Shown here piece after piece: positions 52,739 to 61,184 of a stretch of 64,000 nt of DNA. The stretch's first letter is position 1. Each line of letters begins with the position of its first letter. The position numbers and the translations under genes are program-made. The notes below the pieces were generated by a model. That model searched no databases. It was given only the letters and a program-made list of their open reading frames with translations, and had not been told where the DNA came from. The stretch is from Haloterrigena sp. KLK7 (GTDB lineage: Archaea; Halobacteriota; Halobacteria; Halobacteriales; Natrialbaceae): positions 2,232,001-2,296,000 of the forward strand of contig NZ_CP149787.1 of the NCBI RefSeq assembly GCF_037914945.1. Reading direction: 5' to 3'.

Positions 52739-53779
52739 CTAGTAGTGGACGCTCTGCGTGAGGACGAACACCAGCAGCGCCATCAGCAGCGATCCGAGCA
52801 GGGTCTCGACGCTGGCGAGCGCGCGGGCCCACCCGCCGACCGGTTGGATGTCGCCGTACCCGAGCGTGGCGAACGTGACGACGCTGAAGTAGAGACTTTT
52901 GAGTAACGTCCGTACGAGGACGGGCCCCGGCGTCTCCGTCGGATCGTCGATCGCGTAGGTGATCGCGGTGTCGGTCCCGACCTCGCGGATCCCGCCCGTC
53001 AACGGATACAACCCGGCGCAGACGGCGATCAGGAGCAGCGAGGTCGCGACGACGCGCCACGGACTCGTCCCGTACTGCATGACCCAGCGGGAGCCGGCGA
53101 GCTTGACGGCCTGCAGGTAGTCGCCGACCTGCCAGGCCCGCGTCCGGCGAAAGTTCATCTCGCGCAGGTAGTACGTGTGCACCCGCTCCGGGAAGGCGTT
53201 CTCGTCGTAGAGTCGCTGCAGTTCCCGGTAGACCCACTGTGCGGAGTCGGCGGATGCCGTGGTATCTTCGTTCGACGCGTCCGCGAGTTCGTCCTCGTAC
53301 ACCGCCCGCTCGTCGAACGCCGTCTCGAGATTGAGTCGGACGTCGGTCAGGCCCGCGCGATACAGCCTCGCGCCCCGAAAGTCCGCGCCGCGGAGGTCGA
53401 CGAAGACGAACACCGCGTCGTGGAGGTTCGCGTTCCGGAACGACGCGCCGTGGGCGTCGACGTCTCGAAACGTGGCCCGGCGGAGGTCCGTCCCCGAGAG
53501 ATCGGCGCCGTCGAGGACCGCGTCCGTGAAGTCCGCGGCGACGAGCGACCGCCCCGCGAGGAACGACGTCTCGCGCAACATCGCGCCCTCGAGATTCGCG
53601 CCGTCGAGTCGTTCGCCCGGTTTCGGCGGATTTCGTTCGTATTCCTCCGCCGGAACGACCGTCTCGGTGTGCCAGCGACACCGATCGGTATCGTCCCAGG
53701 TGGGTCGCCAGCAACAGACCGCGCCGGCGTCGTCGACCCCGCTGCTGCTCGTGACGTGTCCGCACCGCTGTTCGGTCAT
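52739..53779 (-). CDS. Pentapeptide-repeat ion channel protein
   Basis: A 346-residue protein. The N-terminus has Cys/His groups (CGHV, CCWRP, CRWH) that may bind zinc. Residues about 58-150 are pentapeptide repeats (A-D/N-L-x-x) such as LDGANLEGAML and LDGADLSGTDLRRATF. The last 100 residues contain two membrane helices around TLGYGDIQP, the potassium-channel selectivity loop. This combination is seen in haloarchaeal channel proteins; the pentapeptide part may be a cytoplasmic gate or docking domain. It follows the GT39 gene on the same strand. Confidence 0.84.
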   Translation of the reverse strand: MTEQRCGHVTSSSGVDDAGAVCCWRPTWDDTDRCRWHTETVVPAEEYERNPPKPGERLDGANLEGAMLRETSFLAGRSLVAADFTDAVLDGADLSGTDLRRATFRDVDAHGASFRNANLHDAVFVFVDLRGADFRGARLYRAGLTDVRLNLETAFDERAVYEDELADASNEDTTASADSAQWVYRELQRLYDENAFPERVHTYYLREMNFRRTRAWQVGDYLQAVKLAGSRWVMQYGTSPWRVVATSLLLIAVCAGLYPLTGGIREVGTDTAITYAIDDPTETPGPVLVRTLLKSLYFSVVTFATLGYGDIQPVGGWARALASVETLLGSLLMALLVFVLTQSVHY

Positions 53780-53857
53780 AGGGTTCTTGGCGGGCAGTCG
53801 GCCCCTAACGATAGTGCTTGAAATACCGCCGCGAGCCGCCGCTCGACGGACCGACGG

Positions 53858-56212
53858 TCAGTCTCCGTCGGAATCGGCGCCGCGAGCCGTGAGTTCCGTC
53901 TCGAAGTGCTCCCACTCGCTGTAGAGTTCCGGTCGGTCGGGGAGGTACGTCCCCTCGGTACCGCAGTTCGGTGCGAGCAGACAGCCCGTTCGCTCGGGCG
54001 GCCAGACGACCTCGACGCGTCCGTCGGTCACCCGGACGGACTGGGTCTGCGTGTAGGTGTACGTCGCGCCCTGCGGCTGGATCAGCGTGATCGAGAGAGA
54101 CACGTCCTCGGCGCCGTCGATGGCGAGCGTGCCATCGGCCGTGTCCGCGGTCGTTCCGTTGGCCGTGTCGGCGTCCGTTCCCTCGTTCGCAGTCGTCCCG
54201 TTGCCCGTCTCGTTGCTCCGCCCGGTCGTCGCGTCGGACAGCCGGGCGACGCCGTCGCTCTCGCCGGTGGCCTCGAGCGACCAGTCGACCGCGAGTTCGT
54301 CCTCGGAGCCGTCGATCTCGTACTGCGTAGCCGCGTCGTCGGTCTCGAGGCGAACGACTACCCGTTCGACGCCCTCCGCGACGCCGACGACGGTCTCGCC
54401 CGCGAACGACGCTCCGTCCCGCACCGTCAGGGGCTGGATCGCCGGAACGATCGGATCGGAGGGCTCGGCCGTCCACTCGCCGCGGTAGGTGTAGCGGTAG
54501 TAGTCCCGATCGGGATAGGCGTCGAGGACGGCGAAGTCCCGCTCGGCCGAGCCCTCGAGGGCGTAGACCACCTCGCCGTCGAGGCCGGGATCGTTTCGCA
54601 GCGACTGGAAGGGGTGGCCCTGCCACTGTCCGTACGGCGTCGGCAGGAAGACGAGGTCGTTCTCGAACTCCCGCTCCTCGAAGGGTTCGTAGGCCGCCTC
54701 GAACCGGTCGGTGTGGGGGGCGTGGCGTTCGACCGGCGTCGAGACGAGCGCGGCGTTGGCGGCGCCGACGACGAGCACGCTCGCGGCCAGCGCCGCCAGC
54801 GCGACGGCCCGGGCGGCGTCCCGCGACGTCGCGGCCTCGAGTCGGCCCGCCGTCGCGCTGGCGCGAAGCCGTCGCCAGCCGGTTACGAAGCCGAACGCGG
54901 CGAAGATCGAGAACGGCGCGAGGAGATCGAAGTGGTAGAGCGGTCCGAACTCCGAGACGAACCCGTCCGTGGGATCCGCCATCGTTCCGAGGACGTTGAA
55001 GTTCCCCCAGAACGGAACGTTGCCGAGCGAAACGCTGAGCAACACGCCGATCAGCAGGATTCCCGCAATCGGGTCGATCCGGCTCTCGCGGCCGGTCGAC
55101 GACGTATCGCTCCCGTCGCGTTTCTCGACGCCCGCGGCTCGAGGCGGCGACTCCGTCTCGGTGTCGCGGCGGATCCACCCGCGAACCGCCGCCCCGAGCC
55201 CCGCCAGCGCGGCGAGCGATCCGAGCGGACCGGCCGCGAACCAGCGAGTCCAGAAGTACTCGAGGACGTAGGCGTTGGCCTCGAGGGCCAGCGCCGGGGT
55301 GTACTCGATCGAGTGGTCCAGAAGCCGCCGCCGGCCGAAACCCGGCCCGTCCAGCGGCGCGAACGCCTGATAGGGGAAGACCAGCGCCGACCCGGTCAGC
55401 CGGGCGTTGTACGCGAGCGCGACGCCGACGAACGCGAGGCCGATCGCCGCGGTGACCGCGTTTCGCCGGATCGCGTTCGGTAGCGGCCGGAACCGTTCCC
55501 TGGGATCCCAGTCGCCCCGCCGGAGCGGGCGGACGACCGTCCACAGCGCGTGGCAGATGAACGGCGCGGCGAACAGGACGGCGGTGTACGGCCGGGCGAA
55601 GAAGGCGAGACCGATCGCCGTCCCGGCCGCGCCGGCGTCCCGCAGTCGGCCGGACCGGACCCCGCGGAGATAGCAGACCGCGAAGGCGAGGTTCAGCACC
55701 GTCGTCGGCGCGTACGGGAGGAACACCGACGTCGTGAGCAGGGTCATCGGCGAGGCAGCGAAGACTGCTGCGGCGACGACGCCGACCCGTCGATCGACGG
55801 CTATCGAGCCGAGGACGTAGACGAGCGCGGCGTTGCCGGCCGCGACGGCCGCGAGCGTGACCCGGGGTTCCCCGAACAGCGCCATCGAGACGGCGTACAT
55901 CGCCGACGGAACCGGCGAGTACTTCGGATAGAGTCGTCCGCCGTCTTCGATGAAGAACCACGGCCGGAACGCACCGGCGAGCTCGCCGGCGTGGAGCTCG
56001 AGTTGGCCCTCGAGCAACATCGCGGCCTGCAGGAGGTAGACCGCCTCGTCGTCGTTGCTCGAGTGGTAGGGAAACAGCTGCGTGGCGAGGATCCAGACGG
56101 CGACGCCGGCCAGCAGGGCGACGGCCAGCGCGTACCACTGCTCGCGTCGGGAGAACGGAACGCGATCGGTTCGGATCGACGACCGGAGACGGCGGAGCAG
56201 TGCGGAGGGCAC
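53858..56212 (-). CDS. GT39-type membrane glycosyltransferase
   Basis: A 784-residue membrane protein with about 10-11 helices in the first 450 residues. HSSNDDEAVYLLQAAMLLEG in the first outer loop carries the acidic pair used by GT-C enzymes of the PMT/ArnT type. RLYPKYSPVPSAMYAV and a large outer domain (residues about 450-784) rich in beta-strands follow. It would use a lipid-linked sugar at the outer face. Only 16 bp separate it from the iron-binding protein gene upstream, so they share a transcript. Confidence 0.82.
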   Translation of the reverse strand: MPSALLRRLRSSIRTDRVPFSRREQWYALAVALLAGVAVWILATQLFPYHSSNDDEAVYLLQAAMLLEGQLELHAGELAGAFRPWFFIEDGGRLYPKYSPVPSAMYAVSMALFGEPRVTLAAVAAGNAALVYVLGSIAVDRRVGVVAAAVFAASPMTLLTTSVFLPYAPTTVLNLAFAVCYLRGVRSGRLRDAGAAGTAIGLAFFARPYTAVLFAAPFICHALWTVVRPLRRGDWDPRERFRPLPNAIRRNAVTAAIGLAFVGVALAYNARLTGSALVFPYQAFAPLDGPGFGRRRLLDHSIEYTPALALEANAYVLEYFWTRWFAAGPLGSLAALAGLGAAVRGWIRRDTETESPPRAAGVEKRDGSDTSSTGRESRIDPIAGILLIGVLLSVSLGNVPFWGNFNVLGTMADPTDGFVSEFGPLYHFDLLAPFSIFAAFGFVTGWRRLRASATAGRLEAATSRDAARAVALAALAASVLVVGAANAALVSTPVERHAPHTDRFEAAYEPFEEREFENDLVFLPTPYGQWQGHPFQSLRNDPGLDGEVVYALEGSAERDFAVLDAYPDRDYYRYTYRGEWTAEPSDPIVPAIQPLTVRDGASFAGETVVGVAEGVERVVVRLETDDAATQYEIDGSEDELAVDWSLEATGESDGVARLSDATTGRSNETGNGTTANEGTDADTANGTTADTADGTLAIDGAEDVSLSITLIQPQGATYTYTQTQSVRVTDGRVEVVWPPERTGCLLAPNCGTEGTYLPDRPELYSEWEHFETELTARGADSDGD

Positions 56213-56228
56213 GGAAAAACGAGGTCGC

Positions 56229-57347
56229 TTACCAGGAGATGCCGTCGACGCTGCGCATCAGATCGACGGTCTCCTCGATGTTCGAGAGTTCCGACAGATC
56301 GATATCCGGAACGTTCAGTTCGTCGAGCGACGGCAGGCCGCCGAACGGTTCGACGCCGTCGATCATCGGATACTCGAACGTATCGACGGCGAAGAACTCC
56401 TGGGCCTCGGCCGAGAGCAGGTGACGGACGAAGTTCTCGGCCAGTTCCGCGTCGTCGGCGGAGTCGAGGACGGCCGCGCCGGCGACGTTGAAGACGGCGC
56501 CCGCGTCGCCCGCAGTGAACGTCGAACTGATCGACGGATCGCTGTCGCCGTCGATGATCCGCTGGATGTAGTAGTGGTTCGTGAAGCCGGCGTCGATCTC
56601 GCCGTTATTGATGGCCTCACAGACCAGGTGTTCGTTGGAGTAGCTGCGGATCCCCGCGTCGACGATTCCCTCGAGCCACTCGCGGGTGGCGTCTTCGCCC
56701 TCGAGTTCGACCATCGCGGCGACGAAGGACTGACAGGAGCCGTAGCCCGGCGCCCAGCCGAGGTCGCCGTCGAAGTCGGTGTAGGCGTCGATGCTGTCGG
56801 GCAATTCGTCCTCCGAGTAGGCGTCGGTGTTGTACGGAACGGTCCGCGCGCGGCCGGAGATACCGACCCAGTCGTCGGTCCGGAAATCCGAGCCGACCAT
56901 GTCGAGCACGTCGCTCGAGAGGCCGTGAGTCAGTCCGTCGCTCGCGAGCGAGCTGAGTCCGGTGGCGTCGACCGTGTAGAAGATGTCGGGTCGGGTCGCC
57001 GGCCCCTCCTCGTTGATCGCGTTGACGAGGTTCGAGGAGCTCTCGTAGCGAACGTCCAGCGTCAGGTCGCTGTAGTAGTCCTGGAGGCCCTCGACGATCG
57101 GACCGACGAGGAACTCGTTCCGACCGGAGTAGATCGAGAGTTCGCCCTCGAGGTCGGGCAGGTCCTCGACGGACGTGCCGCCCGGTTCGGGGCGACCCTC
57201 GCGACCGGAACCGAACTGACCGAAGGGATTCGCCTGGTCCTCCTCGCTCCCGATCAGACCGAGACAGCCGGCCATGCTACCTACACCGAGCGCAGCCGAA
57301 CCGGCGAGAAACGCCCGTCGGCCCGTGAAATCGTTATTCCCCGTCAT
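56229..57347 (-). CDS. Iron ABC transporter substrate-binding lipoprotein (FbpA-like)
   Basis: A 372-residue exported binding protein. GRRAFLAGSAALGVGSMAGC is a Tat signal with lipobox Cys at about residue 28. The mature part follows the FbpA fold (LSIYSGRNEFLVGPIVEGLQ; RYESSSNLVNAI; DIFYTVDATGLSSL), and FTNHYYIQRI contains the Tyr pair that binds ferric ion in FbpA. LLSAEAQEFFA closes the family pattern. An iron-box-like palindrome lies just before its start. Its permease is likely the gene at 47801-49438. Confidence 0.88.
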   Translation of the reverse strand: MTGNNDFTGRRAFLAGSAALGVGSMAGCLGLIGSEEDQANPFGQFGSGREGRPEPGGTSVEDLPDLEGELSIYSGRNEFLVGPIVEGLQDYYSDLTLDVRYESSSNLVNAINEEGPATRPDIFYTVDATGLSSLASDGLTHGLSSDVLDMVGSDFRTDDWVGISGRARTVPYNTDAYSEDELPDSIDAYTDFDGDLGWAPGYGSCQSFVAAMVELEGEDATREWLEGIVDAGIRSYSNEHLVCEAINNGEIDAGFTNHYYIQRIIDGDSDPSISSTFTAGDAGAVFNVAGAAVLDSADDAELAENFVRHLLSAEAQEFFAVDTFEYPMIDGVEPFGGLPSLDELNVPDIDLSELSNIEETVDLMRSVDGISW

Positions 57348-57351
57348 GTGG

Positions 57352-57367
57352 TTTAGGCTAGCCTAAA
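57352..57367. promoter_or_regulatory. Iron-box-like operator c (FbpA-like gene)
   Basis: TTTAGGCTAGCCTAAA, a perfect 16-bp palindrome, 4 bp upstream of the binding-protein ATG. On the minus strand an ATATAAGTATAT TATA element is directly upstream, so a bound repressor would cover the transcription start. Confidence 0.8.
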
Positions 57368-57372
57368 TATAC

Positions 57373-58548
57373 TTATATGCGTCGATTCTCGGCAACGGCC
57401 GTCGATCGATCGCGGGTCTCGAGCCGGTCGAGACACTCGAGCCAGTCGAGCATGTGGTCGCCGACGTAGTTGAAGAAGGCGCCGTTGTTGTACTCGTCCC
57501 AGTCGCCGCGAGAGAGTTCGCGGGCCATCGCTTCGAAGACGTCGGCGTAGGAGTCGGCGTTTTCGCCCGCATCGTCTATCACTCTCCACAGATGTTCGTT
57601 CAACTCGAGTCCCGGGACCTCGTTGTTGAGGTCGTCGAAGGTGCTGCGGGGGGCCTTGTTGTGCTCGCAGAGCGGTGCACCGTTGTAGATGCGCTTGCCG
57701 AGCACGTCGCAGGCGCGCTTGAGGAAGACACCCGACCAGATGTCGTCGAAGCGGCCGACGTCCCACTCGTTGTCGTCCATCGGGAGCTGGTAGAACGCGG
57801 GGATCACCTCGCGGCGGAAGGCGAGGTTCATCGAGCAGACGGTGAGGTAGTTCCCCCGCGCGGCGACGAAGTCGTCGCCGAAGTCGTCTCTCGTCGTGCG
57901 GGTCTGGGCCTGTCCCTCGAGGTCGCCGTCCATCAGAATGCGGACGGCGTCGAGATCGGGGACGTTGGTCCACAGGCCCTGCGAGGCGACGACCTGTCCG
58001 GATTCGACCTCGGTCGTGCCGGTCTCGACGGTCTCGCCCATCGCAGAGTACGGATAGCCGCGGGGGTAGAGGCCGTGCTCGTCGGCGTTCTGGTAGAGGA
58101 CGTTGACCCACTGCTCGTCGGAAGAAACCGCCTCGACCTCGCCGCCGAAGGCGAGGTTCCGCATGTGCGTCCCGAAGAAGTCCTCCTCGTCGTGGGGGAG
58201 CGTATCGTCGTCGATAAAGAAGCCGTAGTCGAACTCGTCGTGGGCCCACATATAGAGCAGCCCGAAGCTCGTCTCGGCGTGACTGGCCGCCGGTACGACG
58301 TGGCCGTACTGCGCGATATCGTGGTCGGCGTACCACTCCTCGCGGCGACTGCCGTCGAAGACCTCGCCCGAGACGCCTTCCTCCTCGAGCATCCGTTCCA
58401 TCGCGTCGGTCTCGCAGAAGTCCTCGGTGACGAGGACGACGTGGAGCCGCGAGAGGTCGAACCCGTGTTCGCGCGCGTTCTCGAAGTACGAGCGCATGCA
58501 CTCGTACTCCCGTATCGTCGGTACGACGACGCAGATGTCCTGACTCAT
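57373..58548 (-). CDS. RGP family (UDP-arabinopyranose mutase/alpha-1,4-glucan-protein synthase-like) protein
   Basis: A 391-residue soluble protein. VVVPTIREYECMRSYFEN opens a GT-A-like fold, and FFIDDDTLPHDEEDFF has the DDD metal/nucleotide motif of plant reversibly glycosylated polypeptides. ARGNYLTVCSMNLAFRREVIPAFYQLP and RFDDIWSGVFLKRACDVLG also fit the family. Plant homologues interconvert UDP-arabinose ring forms; the reaction here is open. The ATG at 58548 lies 7 nt behind the flippase stop. Confidence 0.8.
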   Translation of the reverse strand: MSQDICVVVPTIREYECMRSYFENAREHGFDLSRLHVVLVTEDFCETDAMERMLEEEGVSGEVFDGSRREEWYADHDIAQYGHVVPAASHAETSFGLLYMWAHDEFDYGFFIDDDTLPHDEEDFFGTHMRNLAFGGEVEAVSSDEQWVNVLYQNADEHGLYPRGYPYSAMGETVETGTTEVESGQVVASQGLWTNVPDLDAVRILMDGDLEGQAQTRTTRDDFGDDFVAARGNYLTVCSMNLAFRREVIPAFYQLPMDDNEWDVGRFDDIWSGVFLKRACDVLGKRIYNGAPLCEHNKAPRSTFDDLNNEVPGLELNEHLWRVIDDAGENADSYADVFEAMARELSRGDWDEYNNGAFFNYVGDHMLDWLECLDRLETRDRSTAVAENRRI

Positions 58549-58555
58549 TGCCACG

Positions 58556-59734
58556 CTATCTTTTAGGCTCGCCTAAAAAACTGCCGGTTTCGTCGGCCGA
58601 TTCCGACTCGGCCGCCGCGTCCGAAAGCGAGATTCCCAGCGCCGCGACCGCGCCGGCACCGCCGACCAGCGTCACGCCGTTTTTCAGCGCGTGGTCGACG
58701 ATCGCGGCCGCCAGCGCCGTCCCCGCACCGACGGGTGTCAGTCCCACGACGAGCGCCGTGAAGGCTGCCTCGTAGAGGCCGACGCCGCCCTGCGAGAGCG
58801 GGAGGACCTTCGCGAGATTGCCCACGCTGACCGCCAGCGTCCCCACCGCCAGCAGCGTTCCGGTCTGGAGGCCGCTGTCCAGCGCCGCGAGGACGAGCAC
58901 CGCGGTCAGCACGTCCAGCGACCACACGAACAGACTCCCGCCGCCGATGGTTGCCAACGCTCGAGGCCGGCGGGCGACGACCTGTACGTTCCCCGCGAAG
59001 CGGAGCGCGCTCTCGAGGAGGCCGTCGATTCGCGACCGGCCCCCGACGCGCCGGCGGAGCCAGTCGCCCAGTCCGAGATCCGCGCGGGCCGAGGTGACGA
59101 CGACGAACCCGATTCCGATCGTCGCCGCGCTCACCGTCGCCGCGGCCAGCAGGGCCGTCCGCGCGCCACCGGCTTCCGCGACGATCTCGAGCGGTCCGGC
59201 CCGTCCGCCGAGTGCGAGCCACGCGGTCGCCAGTCCGGCGAGCGCGGCGATCGTCGCCAGATCGAACACCCGTTCGACGGCCAGCGACGCGAAGCCGGCG
59301 GTGTATGGAACGTCTCGATGAGTATTGACAGCGTACGCGCGTACCGCGTCACCTGCCCGCGCGGGAATCACGAGATTGGTCGTCTGACTGACGAAGACCG
59401 CCATCGTGAGAAACCCCGTTCCGCTTCGGTGACCGATCGCACCGAGGACGTCCGCGTACCGACGCCCGCGGAGCGGCCACGAGAGAGCGTAGACGACGAC
59501 CGCGGCGACCAGCAGCGCGGGATCGGCGGTCGACACCTCGCTCGCGACGGTTTCGACGTCGACCTCCCGCAGGGCGACGAGGAAGCCGACGGCGACGAGT
59601 ATCGTTCCGGCGATCGTCAGCCGTCGTCGCGTCAGGACGCCGAACGGCCCTCGATCCTCGGCCCCGCCGGCAGTTGACGGCGACGGACCGTCGTCGACGC
59701 CGTCTGATCCCTTTCCGTCGGCGCCGTCGTTCAT
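58556..59734 (-). CDS. LPG-synthase-type membrane flippase (UPF0104)
   Basis: A 392-residue protein with about eight to nine membrane helices after a 30-residue disordered acidic N-terminus. VVYALSWPLRGRRYADVLGAIG, RAGDAVRAYAVNTHRDVPYTAGFASLAVERVFD and LPLSQGGVGLYEAAFTALVVGL are the conserved segments of the lysylphosphatidylglycerol synthase transmembrane region. Haloarchaeal AglD carries such a domain and acts in surface glycosylation. Stand-alone members probably move lipid-linked sugars. ATG at 59734 rather than GTG at 59743. Confidence 0.83.
   Translation of the reverse strand: MNDGADGKGSDGVDDGPSPSTAGGAEDRGPFGVLTRRRLTIAGTILVAVGFLVALREVDVETVASEVSTADPALLVAAVVVYALSWPLRGRRYADVLGAIGHRSGTGFLTMAVFVSQTTNLVIPARAGDAVRAYAVNTHRDVPYTAGFASLAVERVFDLATIAALAGLATAWLALGGRAGPLEIVAEAGGARTALLAAATVSAATIGIGFVVVTSARADLGLGDWLRRRVGGRSRIDGLLESALRFAGNVQVVARRPRALATIGGGSLFVWSLDVLTAVLVLAALDSGLQTGTLLAVGTLAVSVGNLAKVLPLSQGGVGLYEAAFTALVVGLTPVGAGTALAAAIVDHALKNGVTLVGGAGAVAALGISLSDAAAESESADETGSFLGEPKR
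58561..58578. promoter_or_regulatory. Iron-box-like operator d (RGP gene), inside flippase 3' end
   Basis: TTTTAGG and CCTAAAA around CTCG, a perfect inverted repeat. It lies 12 bp upstream of the RGP ATG and at the same time encodes the last residues (GEPK) of the flippase gene. Confidence 0.7.
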
Positions 59735-59758
59735 GGACGCCACTCTCGAGGCCAGATA

Positions 59759-59774
59759 TTTAAGCCCACCTAAA
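59759..59774. promoter_or_regulatory. Imperfect iron-box-like operator e (flippase)
   Basis: TTTAAG-CCCA-CCTAAA; one half-site is perfect and the other has a single G-to-A change. It lies 25 bp upstream of the flippase start and overlaps a TTAAATATC TATA candidate on the minus strand. Confidence 0.5.
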
Positions 59775-59844
59775 AATCCTTCCGACGGGGTCGATGACGG
59801 CTCTCGTGTCCGATTCCGCTGACACGAGCCGATCGCCTCGGCGT

Positions 59845-60774
59845 TCAGTTCAGCTCAGCGAGGATCTCCCGAGTCGACCGCCGAACGGCCTCGTCGCTCG
59901 AGCGCGTCGGCTCCCAGCCCAGCGCCGAGAGCTTCTCGATCGAGAGGCGCATCTTCGGCACGTCGCCGGTCCAGCCGCGTTCACCGCCGGTGTACTCGAA
60001 GCCGGGCTCGAGCCCCATCTCGTCGGCGACGATGGCAGCGATTCGATCGACCGAGGTCGTGGTTCGCGTCCCGAGGTTGTAGGTGTTCATCGCGTCGTCG
60101 GCGTGCTCGACGACGTGGAGCATCGCGTCGAGGCAGTCCTCGACGTGGAGGTAGGACTTCTCCTGCCGGCCGTCGCCCAGAATCGTCAGCGTCTCGGGAT
60201 CGTCCCGCAGCTTTTCGATGAAATCCGGAATGACGGCTCCGCGCAGGCGCGGGCCGACGACGTTCGCGAAGCGGAAGTTCCAGACGGTGAGATCGTGGCT
60301 GTGGGCCCGCGCGGAGAGTAATCCCTCGTCCGCGAGCTTGCTCGCCCCGTAGGCGCTGATCGGCTCGAGAGGGGCGTAGTCCTCGGGCGTCGGCCGCGGG
60401 GCCTCACCGTAGACCGTCGACGAGGAGGTGTAGGCGATCTCCGTCACGCCGGCGTCGGCCATCGCCTCGAGGATGTTCCGCGTCATCCGCGTGTTGTCGT
60501 CGAACTGGCCGTGCGGGCGGTCCGTGTCGACGTGTTTCGACGCCGCGAGGTGGAAGACGATATCGACGTCGTCGAGGCGGCCCTCGAGGACGCCGGGTTC
60601 GGTCAGGTCCGCGTCGACGAACGTCGCGCCGTCGGGAACGCGGTCGGCGTCGCCGTTCGATAGATCGTCGACGATCGTGACGTCAGTGCCGTCGGCCAGC
60701 AGCCGCTCAGTCAGATGCGAACCGATGAATCCGGCGCCGCCCGTGACGAGGGCCTGCCCGTTCGAGAGGTGCAT
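59845..60774 (-). CDS. NAD-dependent sugar epimerase/dehydratase (GalE-like)
   Basis: A 309-residue extended SDR. ALVTGGAGFIGSHL (about residue 8) binds NAD, YTSSSTVYGEA and PISAYGASKLADE supply the catalytic Ser and the YxxxK pair (YGASK), and YLHVEDCLDAMLHVVEH is typical of UDP-glucose 4-epimerases. It would make the sugar nucleotide for the nearby glycosyltransferases. Same strand as the flippase, 110 bp upstream of it. Confidence 0.88.
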   Translation of the reverse strand: MHLSNGQALVTGGAGFIGSHLTERLLADGTDVTIVDDLSNGDADRVPDGATFVDADLTEPGVLEGRLDDVDIVFHLAASKHVDTDRPHGQFDDNTRMTRNILEAMADAGVTEIAYTSSSTVYGEAPRPTPEDYAPLEPISAYGASKLADEGLLSARAHSHDLTVWNFRFANVVGPRLRGAVIPDFIEKLRDDPETLTILGDGRQEKSYLHVEDCLDAMLHVVEHADDAMNTYNLGTRTTTSVDRIAAIVADEMGLEPGFEYTGGERGWTGDVPKMRLSIEKLSALGWEPTRSSDEAVRRSTREILAELN

Positions 60775-61184
60775 ACAGGCCGATCCATTGACATCGGGTT
60801 AATCTTGTTGTCTTCCTCGTCGGTGACTCGGGTTCTCGTCACCGTCGATACCTGCCCCTCGCCGCGGTCGGCTCGAGTCGCGCCGGCGCCGTGCTACTCG
60901 CTCGGTTTCGATTCGGCCAGCGTGTCGCCCGTCGCTCGATACGTCGACGCCGTCCGATCCGCTCGAGGCGGACCACCCCCGTCGCGCAAATCGAAATTAC
61001 TTAAATATGTCGGGGACACCCGCCTTCTACGCCGCCTACGTGGATGCTAACATCCCTCACAAATATCCACCGAACAGCGCGCACTACTGCGGTTTTGGAC
61101 CGCTCAATTCGTTTCCAGGCGATCGTCACGAGCGCTGAATAGCGTAGCATTTATATAGAATCACAATCAATGACTCAGTTGACT
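60775..61184. other. Long upstream region of the thermosome gene
   Basis: About 400 bp without a supported gene. A TTTATATA TATA box at 61150-61157 lies 27-35 bp before the thermosome ATG at 61185. An additional AT-rich AATTACTTAAATATG stretch near 61000 could be a second promoter. No clear heat-shock palindrome was found. Confidence 0.55.

Noticed and set aside
53906-57356. Long plus-strand frames opposite GT39 and the FbpA-like gene
   Set aside because: No domain is recognisable and the minus-strand genes have clear motifs and tight operon spacing.
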